Below are positions 53,532-64,000 of a DNA stretch of 64,000 bases, one piece after another (positions within the stretch are counted from its first letter, which is position 1; every line of letters begins with the position of its first letter). Below the pieces are notes generated by a model that saw only the letters and a program-made list of their open reading frames with translations, did not search any database and was not told the DNA's origin. Source of the stretch: Fragilaria radians (taxonomy: Eukaryota > Bacillariophyta > Fragilariophyceae > Fragilariales > Fragilariaceae); contig CAAAJI010000023.1 of NCBI GenBank assembly GCA_900642245.1, forward strand, positions 185,949 through 249,948, in the 5' to 3' direction. A program made the position numbers and the translations under genes.

Positions 53532-55943
53532 CTAGTTTTCTACCTCACACAGAACTTCGCCAACTCGAGCCTGAAATCCACATGCACGTCCTATACTAGC
53601 GTAATAGGAATCTTCCATATGATTGCTGAGAGCATATCCGCTTCCTAAGCTTTGAATCATTCGAAGCTCCCTTGATGCAAACTTTTGATCGATTCCAACA
53701 ATGCTAGCCATATCTGCGACAGAAACAGATTGAAACCTATCGGAAACCTTAGATGCGAGCATCTTGAGACGTCCTGCGTAATCCTCCTGTTCCGATTCAA
53801 AGAATGACTCCTGCGTCGCATTCACAATATAAGACAAAAGAGATCCATTCGATAAAGGATTTCTCAATGGAGTGCCATCCCGCACTGGGCACTCTTCGTC
53901 GTCACTTTCACCCTCTATCCAACACTTGGGATTCACGATGACTTCACCATCCTCATTAGTTTGCATTTGCTCCTCTGCTACAAGAACAGTCGTAGCGCAG
54001 TGATCATATCCAATGTTTCCAAATGCCAGAGCATTAATCGTACGAGGATTTCGAGCGACTACATCATCACCATTAACGACTCTATAAGCTTCATCTATCC
54101 ATCCTTTTCGCTGCAATTTTCCAAAGCGATCGGCAAGTTCGCGGTTGCCTACACGAGGGCTTCCGAAATTATACATATAGAGAGCCTTTGGCCTGGGAGG
54201 TGGAGGAGGCATTAAACTTTCACTTACTTTGTTGCCACCTAAAGTTGTGATAATGCTTTTCCACCAATCTTCTGAAGATTCTTGCTGAGGTAGAGCACGA
54301 CCAGCGTCAATCCCAAACTCAGCAATGTCTAATGTGAACAAAGTTGCAAGAGCACCACCTAATGAATGCCCGGTAACATACATGGAATAATCGTCAATTG
54401 ATTCACCAGGAGCTGGTATAGCCAATATCAACTCTTTGAGCCTTCGAGAGATAGAGTTCATAGATTTTCTAAATCCTGAATGAACTTTTGCAACACCTTC
54501 TAAAGTGACATCTTCTCCAGAGACCCAAGCATCTTGAGCAAGAGACAAGTCTGTAACAAGATCTTTGGGCACGCAGGTGCCACGGAATGAAACGACAATT
54601 ACTTTTCTCTCCAGTGACCTGTACACAGAACAGCATCCACCCGTGGAATCGTGGTTTATGAAAAAGCATTGCTCTAGATCTTTCCCTGCAATGGACTTCG
54701 AGGCAATGATTTCAGATATTTCTTCCTCGCTACAGTCGCTATGGTCATTGCGAACTTCTCGGCTTAGAAATTTTAAGTACATTTCACCCCAATCAATACC
54801 TGGCATCCCGCCCTTCACAACGTATTGACTCCTCTTTGTCTCAACAGGAAGGATAGGTAAGTATTTTATGCTTAGTTGAATGCGGCCCCTTACTTCCCCC
54901 TCGTACAGGGCTCCAATTAGTGCCCCCGCGGCGGCGCCAACCGGTCCCGCAACCATAGCTCCGGCTGCAGCAGCCATAGTAACTTGTCCATTCTTATTTT
55001 CTATTCGAGGCTTTGAAGTTAGCTTGATTTCACCATTCCATTCTCCTACCAGAGAAGGCAAGTCCTCTGGACCTAAGTCTTCAATACTCTGAATTTCGCC
55101 TGTTTGGATCTTGGCAATGACTGCTTGCTTCAGCTTGTCCAATAGCTGCTTTCCTCTAAGTTTAGCGTCTGGTATGAGATTTTCAAGCTTTATATGAGCA
55201 GAACCGATCGGACTACCATCGCCTATTACGTCGTCGTCCATTACAGTTAGGACGAGAGTACTTGTTGATGGGTCTTGAATGTATAGATAGAAAGGAGGTT
55301 CATCTTCAGTGTAGATAGCTTGTCCTCCCTTCATCCATGAAGATCGAATATGATACGGTAACGATATTCCTTCCTTTCGTTTCGTAGCTTTGCTCTGATT
55401 TTCATTTATATTTGACCAAGCAGTCCTAGATCTTCCCACATGGGCAGCTCCCTGTAACCCCAACACACCTTCGTGGTAGGCCTCCTTTTCAAGCATTTTA
55501 ACATCTTCTTTCCATTGGCCTTCAACTGCAGCAACTAGTAAGTATGCATCCACTCCACCACCTGTAACAAGCGACTCAGCCGTGTTGTCGTCATCAGGTA
55601 AATCATACATTTTTTGAACTTTTATTTCTACCAGGCCTTTATATAGATTTCGAGTATAAGATGGGCTAGCGAAAGCGACATTTAGTCCACTACTACCCTT
55701 CTCCCATCGGCTAGAGTTGGAAGGAGGCTCTACGTACGCATCAAAGGCTAAGCCAGCACAAAACAGTGCTTTTCTCATGTCAAATCTGGAATTCGAAGTC
55801 GATTCATCAACAATTTGCGATACTTCAACGTTTGTGCCATCTAGTTTGGATCGTAGTGACCTTTTAACGATAGATGAATGCGATATGGAAAACGGATATG
55901 AAGATTTCACAATTAGAAACCACGTGATAAGAACTTTTCTCAT
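53532..55943 (-). CDS. C2-domain class-3 lipase
   Basis: Intronless, 803 aa. The start MRKVLITWFLIVKSSYPFS looks like a signal or plastid-type leader, so the protein enters the secretory pathway or, in an ochrophyte, possibly the plastid (inference). A C2-like domain spans about 100-260 (LVEIKVQKMYDLPDDDN ... LVLTVMDDDVIGDGSPIGSAHIKLENL), with Asp residues that could bind calcium. A Gly/Ala segment with small-residue spacing follows at about 323-347 (MAAAAGAMVAGPVGAAAGAL). The alpha/beta-hydrolase part runs from about 410. Its oxyanion region is VIVVSFRGT, the nucleophile Ser527 is in VTGHSLGGALA, the acid is Asp626/627 in VVNGDDVVARNP, and the base is His648 in GYDH. NFGSPRVGN is the usual lipase-3 block. 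The triad is complete, so it is probably an active acyl-lipid hydrolase; the substrate is unknown. Confidence 0.88.
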   Translation of the reverse strand: MRKVLITWFLIVKSSYPFSISHSSIVKRSLRSKLDGTNVEVSQIVDESTSNSRFDMRKALFCAGLAFDAYVEPPSNSSRWEKGSSGLNVAFASPSYTRNLYKGLVEIKVQKMYDLPDDDNTAESLVTGGGVDAYLLVAAVEGQWKEDVKMLEKEAYHEGVLGLQGAAHVGRSRTAWSNINENQSKATKRKEGISLPYHIRSSWMKGGQAIYTEDEPPFYLYIQDPSTSTLVLTVMDDDVIGDGSPIGSAHIKLENLIPDAKLRGKQLLDKLKQAVIAKIQTGEIQSIEDLGPEDLPSLVGEWNGEIKLTSKPRIENKNGQVTMAAAAGAMVAGPVGAAAGALIGALYEGEVRGRIQLSIKYLPILPVETKRSQYVVKGGMPGIDWGEMYLKFLSREVRNDHSDCSEEEISEIIASKSIAGKDLEQCFFINHDSTGGCCSVYRSLERKVIVVSFRGTCVPKDLVTDLSLAQDAWVSGEDVTLEGVAKVHSGFRKSMNSISRRLKELILAIPAPGESIDDYSMYVTGHSLGGALATLFTLDIAEFGIDAGRALPQQESSEDWWKSIITTLGGNKVSESLMPPPPPRPKALYMYNFGSPRVGNRELADRFGKLQRKGWIDEAYRVVNGDDVVARNPRTINALAFGNIGYDHCATTVLVAEEQMQTNEDGEVIVNPKCWIEGESDDEECPVRDGTPLRNPLSNGSLLSYIVNATQESFFESEQEDYAGRLKMLASKVSDRFQSVSVADMASIVGIDQKFASRELRMIQSLGSGYALSNHMEDSYYASIGRACGFQARVGEVLCEVEN

Positions 55944-56932
55944 TTCCTTTCAAGTTTACGAAAATGGAATTCTTTGGAATACGGCTTCCAACAAATGAGA
56001 AATAAACTTACGTTCCAAAACTATTGCGTTGATGACGTAGCGAAGCATTTAGGCTGTCAACCTTACATCACCTTAACCAAGAGTTTAAAAAGGCTACCCC
56101 AGCAAAGCCTTAACTTAATACAAAGAGGCAATAATACTTAAAAACTTCACTTTATGTTTCCGATTACAGTTGCTAAAATTTCGTCGTGTACTTTCTTGTA
56201 AACTTGATAAATTTATTGTGAATAAAAATCTCTGGTAAAGACATCGTTTGGATAATTGCATCAAAGTAGTGAATGCGCAACGGATCTCACTTCATGATCA
56301 AAATCCGATACTGCCAGGAGAAGAAGGGGAAAGCCAAAGCAAAGGGTTCCGAATGAAATTGTTAAATAAATTTTCAATTTTTAGGTTATTCTAATGATCA
56401 GCCTTGCCCTTTAGTGGGAAACCTTTTCAAAAATTGCTGGGTAATTCCTTGAGCTTCAGCATACGGCAGACATGTTCACATAAATTGAGTTTCTATTGAA
56501 AATTAGGGTTTCGAGAGATTGTCCGTTGAAATATTGCCTACTAACGAGTAGTTTTGAACAGTACATTGGTTGTAAGGATATTCTAAGGAAACGACGCGGT
56601 CACTCCAACAGGTCTACGGTCATATCGCTTTCTTCTTCGCAGTACACTCTGTTATACAAAAGTTCGTTTATCGTAAGTATTTCATGCGTCTTCGCAACGA
56701 AAGCAGGTCGTCGATTGCTTCTGCTAAAAAAGAATGTTGTTGATAGATCGGGAGATGCACAGCAATGCGTTGATCTGATATGATGTAGATAGAATTTGTG
56801 ATCACTTTGAGTTGAAATAGTTGTCATTCGTGAGATCTACATCAATACTGGTGATTTTTGCGTTGGTTAAATGTTGAATAAAAGCCATCTTACATTATTT
56901 CTCTTTGCCTCGTATACACTGTTAGAGAAAAG
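55944..56932. other. Divergent intergenic region, lipase / Rab11
   Basis: About 1 kb with no supported gene. A 95-codon plus ORF (56496-56783) starts at a non-ATG-rich stretch and shows no domain. It presumably holds both promoters. Confidence 0.45.
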
Positions 56933-57632
56933 ATGGCTGCCCGAGTGGATGAAGAATACGATTATCTTTTCAAGGTGGTTTTGATTGGTGATTCTGGAGT
57001 CGGCAAATCCAATTTGTTGTCCCGTTTCACAAGAAATGAATTCAATTTAGAGTCAAAATCTACAATTGGTGTTGAGTTTGCAACCAAATCTATCCAGGCA
57101 GAGGGAAAGACGATCAAAGCACAGATTTGGGATACTGCCGGTCAGGAGCGTTATCGTGCGATTACCTCGGCGTATTATCGGTAAGCAATTATATATGTCT
57201 TTTGGAGTCCATATCATTTCGTAACTCATTTCGTTACATAGAGGCGCTGTTGGGGCTCTCCTTGTCTATGATATTTCTAAACATGGCACTTTCGAAAACG
57301 TGGAGCGTTGGTTGAAAGAGCTTCGTGATCATGCCGAACCAAACATTGTCGTAATGTTGGTTGGTAACAAATCTGATCTCCGTCATTTGCGAGCTGTTGA
57401 AACAGACGAAGCAATGGCATTTTCCGAACAGCACAATCTAGCATTTATTGAAACATCAGCATTGGATTCGTCAGGGGTTGATACTGCGTTTCAGCGAATC
57501 TTGACAGAAATCTATCGATTGATGTCTCGCCGAAATATGGCAGCCGACGAAAACTCAACCCCGAACACCCTGTCGGCTGGGCAGAAAGTCAGTCTCAGCA
57601 AGGAACCTGAGAAAAAGAAAGGATGCTGCTAA
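56933..57632 (+). CDS. RAB11: Small GTPase Rab11
   Basis: Two exons (56933-57180, 57242-57632) with a 61-nt intron; the codon for Arg in YYRGAVGALL is split. The product is 212 aa. G boxes are intact: GDSGVGKSNLL (G1), TIGVEF (effector switch I), [20 protein letters not shown] (G3 and switch II), GNKSDLRHLR (G4) and ETSALDS (G5). The switch II [11 protein letters not shown] and the opening EEYDYLFKVVLIGDSGVGKSN are typical of Rab11/RabA. The C-terminal KKKGCC is the double-geranylgeranylation site. Rab11 controls recycling-endosome and trans-Golgi traffic to the cell surface. Confidence 0.97.
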
Positions 57633-60179
57633 TTTCAGAGATTGTCTTGTCCTAGATAGCAGCCATGAAGGCATGATAATCGATTCTGGTCAAAAGAGAT
57701 GTCGTAAACTTGAATATGTAAGGGATAGATGGAGAACGATCGTATAGTTTTTATAATATAGAGAGTTTCTTAGCCACTTCTCAGAACTGTAGAGGAATGG
57801 AATCTTCGTCTACTTTTGGAAAAATGGTTTGTGGGCTTTGAGCATTTCCGATGTGCGTTTTACTCCATGTATGTTCGTTTTGTTGAGACGTGAATACTTC
57901 GGACACTTCCCTGAACACTGTCATACTGGATTATCTCAATGCAATGATTCACAATTACAATGAGAATTGCTCATCATCTGAATATAATGGTATTCAATTG
58001 ACCTATCAATATGGTTGGCATATCATGAAAATTGTCATGACCTCAGGTTTAAACAATTGCTTTGCTTCACTAAGTGCATCAAATTGGTGGCTTAGCAAAT
58101 GGCAAATTTGCCATCCCAATCTTATCCTCGATTCAATCATGCAGGATGAAGAATAAAATCTAAATTTACAGATATTGGATACTTAGTTTACAATCAGATT
58201 TGTAAAATGAGTAGAATATGTTGAGTCAAATCTGTATATGAAGGTTAGAAATAATAAAAGGGAGTTATCCAGAATCAATTATCATATAAGCATAAAAAGA
58301 CGCAAATAAAAATGAATTATCAGTCTTTGCTCTTTGAACTGAATATCAAACAAGATATGAGTGTTGACGTCTTTGCAGAAAACTAACATAGCAGGTTTCC
58401 AGTTTTTAAAAATTACAAATCAATTTCGAAGAAAGTTAACTTTCGTTGATATCATCATCATGTATAATCTCTGGCTTCGATAGAGGTCTTGGATCTTTCA
58501 AAGGACTAGTGTTTGAATTTCATGATAAGGTTGAACTCAAAGTTAATTATGATTCCGTTTTACGCACTGGTTCCCTAACAATTTCCCACTACAGTACTTG
58601 GTCGTTAAGAATAGAAAAACGGAAAGTTATGATTCCTTAGTTTAGGATATTTAATGATTGGTCCTTAATTATGTTGTGTGTGACTTATATAGCATATCAT
58701 AGAATCGAATGATTGAAAATAAACTAATCCATTTCCGTATCTCTAGAAACAAGATTCAGAGTATTTGCCACGTAAGATAGTGCAATTCATCCACAAAATA
58801 GGCAAGGGTTATTCGTTAAAGGTTTGTTTAAGGTAGAATTTGTGCTCCATTTTATTTCATTTTCACCAATTTTACTTACAGAAATGGAGTTGGCTGGATT
58901 AGAGTCAGTGCTAACTAAGTTATCAAGTCTTTTGTTCCAAACTTTATAAACGGGCAAAAGCTAAAAAATGATTTTCATTACCCACGGACTGAAACGTGGC
59001 GACGGAGTCCTAGACTGAGAGAAAGTGGAGGTCATATGCAATATTTGAAGAATTAAGGACTGTTCTATGTCAGAACTAAGATTTAAAATAGGTTCTACTT
59101 TAAGTAAATCATAAAAAGCTACTTTTTAATCTTATCATGAAAGATTGGCGTCTTGACTTAATAATTCTTCATTATGATAATATTTATTCAGGTAAGTCTT
59201 TATTTATTGTCTTTTGGCTACGTCAGCTGTCTGTCAAATATCTTTTAACTATTCTTTATAAAGAGTTAAATATTTTTATGGTGTAAAAGTTTGTGAAACA
59301 TATGTGATTTATCATCACCTAAATTTTAGAGACCTTTGATTGGTATCGTCTAAAAGTTATGAACGAAAAAAACAAATACTATTATGGTTATTTGTTCTTT
59401 TTAGATGTGAAAATATACCTGATATCTTTATAATCAAGATTAACATGAAATAGCAACACTGGGTGTCTCCAAATGTGGTTACAAAATAATATCTCTTAAC
59501 GTTATCTCTTTTGTAGATTAATTCTATATGATTAACTTAAATCATTCAGTATTATCTTATACGATTGTTGAACATAGCACCCTTTTATTGGGTTTTTTTT
59601 CAGCCACCACATGGCAACGGTATCGTGATTTCTCCACAGCATCGGGCAAATTTCGAAATGTTAATGAGGACATGCATACTTGACCAATAAAGTCATAACT
59701 TTCATTCATTGAACAAATTTATGTTTGAAGAAACGCAATCTCATGTATTGACAGTTATGTGCTTATTTTTGTGCTGATTTTTGTAGAGACAAATAACATT
59801 CATAAAAGATCAGGCTAGCTACATGACTTCACCAAGTACAGAACTGTGATTATATATGTATGTCATGTTTGTTCAACGAGTTTTGACTCATGGATTCGTT
59901 ACTGAGAGTAATTGCTCAAAAATATCTATTGCAACTGGAAACTTGCTAGGCTCTCGAATTTAGAAGGAGACACATTTAGGAAGAACGGAAGATGGATTAG
60001 AATTTGGCGTATCATCCTTGCAAGGTTGGCGAATGCATAGGGAAGATTTCCACATTTGCGAGCCCAATGTTTATGCCAAAGAGGGAAATTAAATTCTAGA
60101 CCTTGCTGGCCATTCTTCGTTTGCTGTTTTTGTTGGTCACAGTGGCATATTTGGCGCTCAATATGCTGGCTTTAACTTA
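57633..60179. other. Gene desert before the copia relic
   Basis: AT-rich, with scattered short ORFs only (for example 57890-58156, which lacks an ATG start). A perfect inverted repeat TTTAACT/AGTTAAA with CTTTATAAAG inside the loop lies at 59244-59270. No RNA gene recognised. Confidence 0.5.
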
Positions 60180-61240
60180 TTGCGTGGTAAGCGACTGGAT
60201 CTCCTAGAAACTGCTTTTGGAGATGCATTCATTGAACTTGATAGCGTGATTTACAAAAGCAAACAGGGTCAAATTCATCCTGACGCCAATAAACCATTCC
60301 ACAGTTCAGAGGTTCTTCATGAATCCGTTGAGGATACGGCACAAAAGGATTCTAAGAATTTGTTGGATGATAGTTTTTGTGATTATATTTTAACGTACAA
60401 TCAAATCTTAGCCCATCTTGAGAAGCGATACCAAGATGATATCAAGCGTGAATTTCATGGTGAAAAGTTTTGGACTTTCAAGGAAATCCTAGGTCATTGT
60501 AGAGTTGAAATACTATTAATGGTTCTTGTTAAACGGGAAGATACTTTCTGTACTCAGGAACCACAAAATATCATCGGAACAACAACATCATTAAATTGAC
60601 TTCTCACGATTACACTGACTTTTCCACATCGTTCTTTTGACACTAAGTTAGAAAAGATATACAAATGACCCTATAACTATTGCTGATTGTGCCAAGAGAA
60701 ATGATTTGATAGAAACTCCTGGATGGAAAACATTTTCAAGATATGCCAAAAAGGGAAAGAAGATCAATTTGAGTGCTATGAGGCATAGACCTGGTAAAGT
60801 ATTCAAGTTTGGTATTGAGATTCCATATGACTTTGAAGATGCTGAACGCCTTGATAATGAGAATGGAAATAAGTTATGGAAAGATGCCCGTGACCTAGAG
60901 ATGAAGCAACTCCTTGAAATAAGTCAATTCAATCCCTTGGTCTTGGAGCTCCTATCCCAGATGGCTATGAGAAAATCAAAGTGAAAATTGTTCAGGATTG
61001 CAAACATGATTATCAAAGATGTACAAGATATGTTGCTTGAGTTGATTTGACAAAGACTGTTGATCCTGAGTCAACATATTCTTCTGTTGTATCCCTGATG
61101 TCCCTCGTACTGCTATGTTTATTGGTGAATTAAATGGTTTTTCCATGTGTGTTAGTGATATTGGTCCTGTATACCTTTTTTCCAAAATTTGCGAGAAAAT
61201 TGCTTTTGTTGCTAGACCTGAGTATGGAGAATTTGCTTGA
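60180..61240 (+). mobile_element. Degenerate Ty1/copia retrotransposon fragment
   Basis: Three shifted frames follow the order of a copia pol polyprotein between integrase and reverse transcriptase. The first (60180-60599) ends in a chromodomain-like block (WTFKEILGHCRVE ... LVKREDTFCTQEPQNIIG). The second (about 60700-60950) has IETPGWKTFSRYAKK, FKFGIEIPYDFEDAERLDNENG and LWKDARDLEMKQLLE, the conserved entry to copia RT. The third (about 60945-61235) has IPDGYEKIKVKIVQDCKHD, DPESTYSSVVSLMSL and CVSDIGPVYL, the last matching the D-x-G-N-A-Y-L catalytic region with damage. In-frame stops show it is dead. Similar elements are widespread in diatoms (known). No LTR pair was found around it. Confidence 0.75.
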
Positions 61241-62143
61241 TAAGCCTTGCTTGTTATCAAAGCTTTGCAATTATTATAAATCTAACTTTCTTTCTGAAGA
61301 GTTTTCTCTAAAGTTCCCTAATCCAAACATCGTCAGTTTCATTAACAATAAATCATGTAATCACTCAATTCCTATCGTTAGGACTGTCATTCTAGATAAT
61401 GTTGCATCGCTGGGAATTATTGAAGCCGGATAAACTGGTCCAGTGACATTTTCTGACCTTGTCGACAAACATTTCTGTGCACAGTGGAAAGATGTTAGTT
61501 GATTGCCAGGCATTTGCAGCTCAATCCTTAGTGTAAATACAGTATTCTTAGTTCAGAGTGGTCAATTTATAATTATTCTTGCAACTGACTCTTGTGCTCA
61601 ATACAGAATGGAATTTAGCGACGCCTATTAGTTAAGTTTAATTTGGAATGTATAACGATTGTAGATGCACACAAGACATTGAGGGATAGTACAAGGTAAG
61701 CATTTGGGTAGAACTTAATGCACAATGCATGATGGATTGATAGTCATAAAAATGTATCGCACGGGATGAAATCAACAATACTCTTAAAATCATGGCAGGG
61801 AATTTTATTTGTAACTTGAATATCTTGGAATTGCCAGTTATCGTAACTGCCATCCCTTTCGCGCTGCTGTAGAGTTCGTTACAAATGAAAGCTAATGAGA
61901 AAAATCTTCGTAAATTGTTTCATATCCACATTATATGCACCTTTCTTGAAATCCCTTGTGTGGAAATGTTCTCGAAGTCTCAGTTTATTGGAAGCCAATT
62001 TAGAAACGTTAATGGCTACAAATTTTTTTAATGGATATACAAAGCCTGTTGAAAATTTACATTTTATCTCTAGACGTCTAGAGATCCTTACAAGGCGAAA
62101 TGTTAAATGGTAAATGACACTGAGATGTCATAATTCGTCTAAA
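61241..62143. other. Spacer between copia fragment and uL13m
   Basis: Open frames of up to about 70 codons only. Part of 61241-61430 may still be copia tail, but I could not align it. Nothing else seen. Confidence 0.45.
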
Positions 62144-62659
62144 TTATTTCTTAAGCAATCCTTGGCGTATGTTCGGGTCCGCGTAGAGTTGAAGTCCAAA
62201 ATGAAAATCGCCAGTCCGTTTACGTGGGTGCCTAAGGATTGGCTCTACTGAGCCTGGAAGCTGTGCTGCATGCGGATGATTGGGTCCTGAGTAAATTTTC
62301 AACCTTGGTTCAATATATGTATTTCGCAAGCGAGTGCGAGACAGCATCCCAAGAATAGCTTTGCGCAAAATCTCTGTCGGGCGCCTTTCTAGCATGTCCT
62401 TTGCAGTTCGCTGCTTCAGTCCGCCGGGATACCCAGTGTGCCAACGGTAAAGCTTATCGTTCCATTTATTTCCAGTAAACGTAACCTTGTCAGCGTTAAC
62501 GATCACGACAATGTCCCCACAATCTCCATTAGGCCTATACGTAGGCTTGTGCTTGCCTTTCAGCAACACTGCAACTTGAGTCGCCAGGCGTCCTACTGTC
62601 TGAGATGATGCATCAACAAGATGCCAAGCTCTCTGTACTGCCCTTCCTGGAAACGACAT
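62144..62659 (-). CDS. MRPL13: Mitochondrial ribosomal protein uL13m
   Basis: Intronless, 171 aa. A large-subunit protein of the bacterial-type (mitochondrial, less likely plastid) ribosome. The uL13 blocks are all present: WHLVDASSQTVGRLATQVAVLLKGKHKPTY, GDCGDIVVIVNADKVTFTGNKW, YRWHTGYPGGLKQRTAKDML and LRKAILGMLSRTRLRN. The start RAVQRAWHLVD shows only a short leader, as in many mitochondrial uL13 proteins. A C-terminal extension of about 35 residues (RHPRKRTGDFHFGLQLY ...) goes beyond the bacterial length of about 142. That and the leader favour the mitochondrial form over the cytosolic uL13, which lacks HTGYPGG. Confidence 0.92.
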   Translation of the reverse strand: MSFPGRAVQRAWHLVDASSQTVGRLATQVAVLLKGKHKPTYRPNGDCGDIVVIVNADKVTFTGNKWNDKLYRWHTGYPGGLKQRTAKDMLERRPTEILRKAILGMLSRTRLRNTYIEPRLKIYSGPNHPHAAQLPGSVEPILRHPRKRTGDFHFGLQLYADPNIRQGLLKK

Positions 62660-64000
62660 TGAGAAGTAAGATGGTTAACAATACATTAGCTGTAATACTA
62701 GTAATACTGAAGGAAATTCATTGTGTGGTCTGACAAGTGAAACCGAAACCTTAACATACGTTTTTCTCATGAAAATTGTGTCTAGGGTTTTGGCTTCCTT
62801 TGAAATGGATTCAATATGCCACGAAACAAAATACATTCTGATAACCAAGGATGATTGCTATATTCGCTTTCCACTATAAGTTAGAACAAAAGCGAAGGTG
62901 AAGAGAAGAGCCACCACAGATATACATGAATGTTATTGTCCACACGTAATATGCAAAAATATCAAAAGCCTAAGCAAAGCAAACCTGCTAAGGTATCTGC
63001 ATTCCCATCCCATATATGTGACTGTCTCAAAGGTGGTCAATGTAAACTTACAATTTGTTTCGAAACGTTCTAGTGCTAGTGGTACTAAACGTCTTCATTG
63101 CTAGTACACAAATACATATCAAAGCCTATTTAATTCTCAAATCCAAGATTATTTTTGTTAAAAGAATTATCCTCTCATATGTCATGACATTCAACCCTAT
63201 TCCAAAGAAGGTTTGCTTAACCCTCACTTGCAACTAGACTTAGCTATAAAATCTATTCAAAAGCAGCTATTGTTTATGTTTCCATACCTTGTGGGATCTC
63301 CATGAAGTGTAGGAGTCATAGACAATCGGAGATTGATGCAGTGACAGATCATCATAACTTTCGATTGAATGTGATGTTATGGATTTGAACTCCCCTCCTA
63401 CCTTCTTTCTGATCGTTCATGTATAAGACTTAATATTCAAGCTGATAGTCTTGGCTTTGAGGTCCCAAACCATCATCAGCATAATTACAATGTAGAAGGC
63501 CACTTGTAATTGAGGTAAACTATTGCTCACATTGATGCCAGGGACTTACTTTCATTCTTGAAACACAGCATATTGTTAGATTTAACTCACATTTACTCTA
63601 ATTTAATTGATGACCAACCGCACTTCTGATATACACAGGCTCACTCTAAACATGTCGCTCAAATATTACTGTATCGTGCCGGGAGTTCCAATACCACGCC
63701 TCTAAGCGCTTTCTGCTGGTTCGCAGACTCTACTAACTTATCTTTCCTATGTCTTTCATTGACTCTAAAAGTATGTTTCTCGATATTTGTCGTACATAGG
63801 ACCTTTTATTTTATGCGTTATATGTGGAATATGATCTATGCATGTCCGATATCTTGGATACAATGATTGTGTAGCTCATTTAAAGTGCTTTTCTATATCC
63901 TGCTCATGAAATTAGCAATAAGAACTGCAGTATTGTCATCTCTGAAACCATTTATAAGCCAGTTGGGTCGCTCCTTTCAGCATTATCTATGATCTGAATC
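62660..64000. other. Terminal spacer without recognised genes
   Basis: About 1.3 kb with short ORFs only (62898-63104, 63055-63237). No motif, repeat or RNA gene could be supported up to the window end. Confidence 0.5.

Noticed and set aside
59244..59270. Inverted repeat TTTAACT/AGTTAAA as a terminator or RNA gene
   Set aside because: A single AT-rich palindrome in an AT-rich desert is expected by chance.
1..64000. CRISPR arrays, operons or prokaryotic defence genes
   Set aside because: No spaced direct-repeat array exists, and spliceosomal introns and eukaryotic gene families throughout show nuclear DNA.

Overview
The window is nuclear DNA of a unicellular eukaryote, most likely an ochrophyte stramenopile (diatom or close relative). 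Genes are compact with short GT-AG introns (61-158 nt) and lie on both strands, separated by AT-rich spacers that hold decayed transposons. Four things point to an ochrophyte: a DUF6824-type gene, a copia relic of the kind common in diatoms, a PF11316 putative rhamnosyltransferase, and a cytosolic PAS/histidine-kinase/receiver hybrid. The phylum call is inference. A 20-N scaffold gap lies at 15844-15863.

Layout. 1-4.4 kb: a decayed BED-finger transposase-like gene (minus) and an internally deleted hAT-like relic (plus). 4.4-8.2 kb: a DUF6824 protein, exons of an unidentified gene, a gamma-carbonic-anhydrase-like subunit, and a small DUF2061 membrane protein broken by a frameshift. 9.5-18.5 kb: protein farnesyltransferase beta and a nucleotide-sugar transferase that meet stop codon to stop codon with no base between them, then a CCCH/WD40 protein, a putative rhamnosyltransferase whose 5' region is duplicated around the N gap, and a ZNF511-like zinc-finger protein. 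18.5-21.6 kb: gene desert with a cluster of perfect hairpins. 21.6-28.8 kb: cohesin SMC3, a rhomboid protease and casein kinase 1. 28.8-33.2 kb: a shattered Ty3/Gypsy element with both LTRs recognisable. 34-37.8 kb: the hybrid histidine kinase and a UBE2J2/Ubc6-type E2. 39-51.7 kb: cytoplasmic dynein 1 heavy chain. 53.5-57.6 kb: a C2/class-3 lipase and Rab11. 58-64 kb: mostly non-coding, with a copia relic and mitochondrial ribosomal protein uL13m.

The genes are unrelated housekeeping and signalling loci, not an operon-like system. Several serve the endomembrane system or cytoskeleton (Rab11, dynein, Ubc6-type E2, rhomboid, two Golgi-type glycosyltransferases), two the mitochondrion (gamma-CA-like, uL13m) and one the chromosome (SMC3).

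No convincing new multi-gene system was found. The points most worth checking are: a dynein heavy chain that stops before its C-terminal domain; a histidine kinase with a nuclear-import-like signal before its receiver; a gamma-CA lacking all three zinc histidines; an ERAD-type E2 without a membrane anchor; the zero-gap convergent gene pair; and the hairpin cluster near 20.5-20.9 kb.
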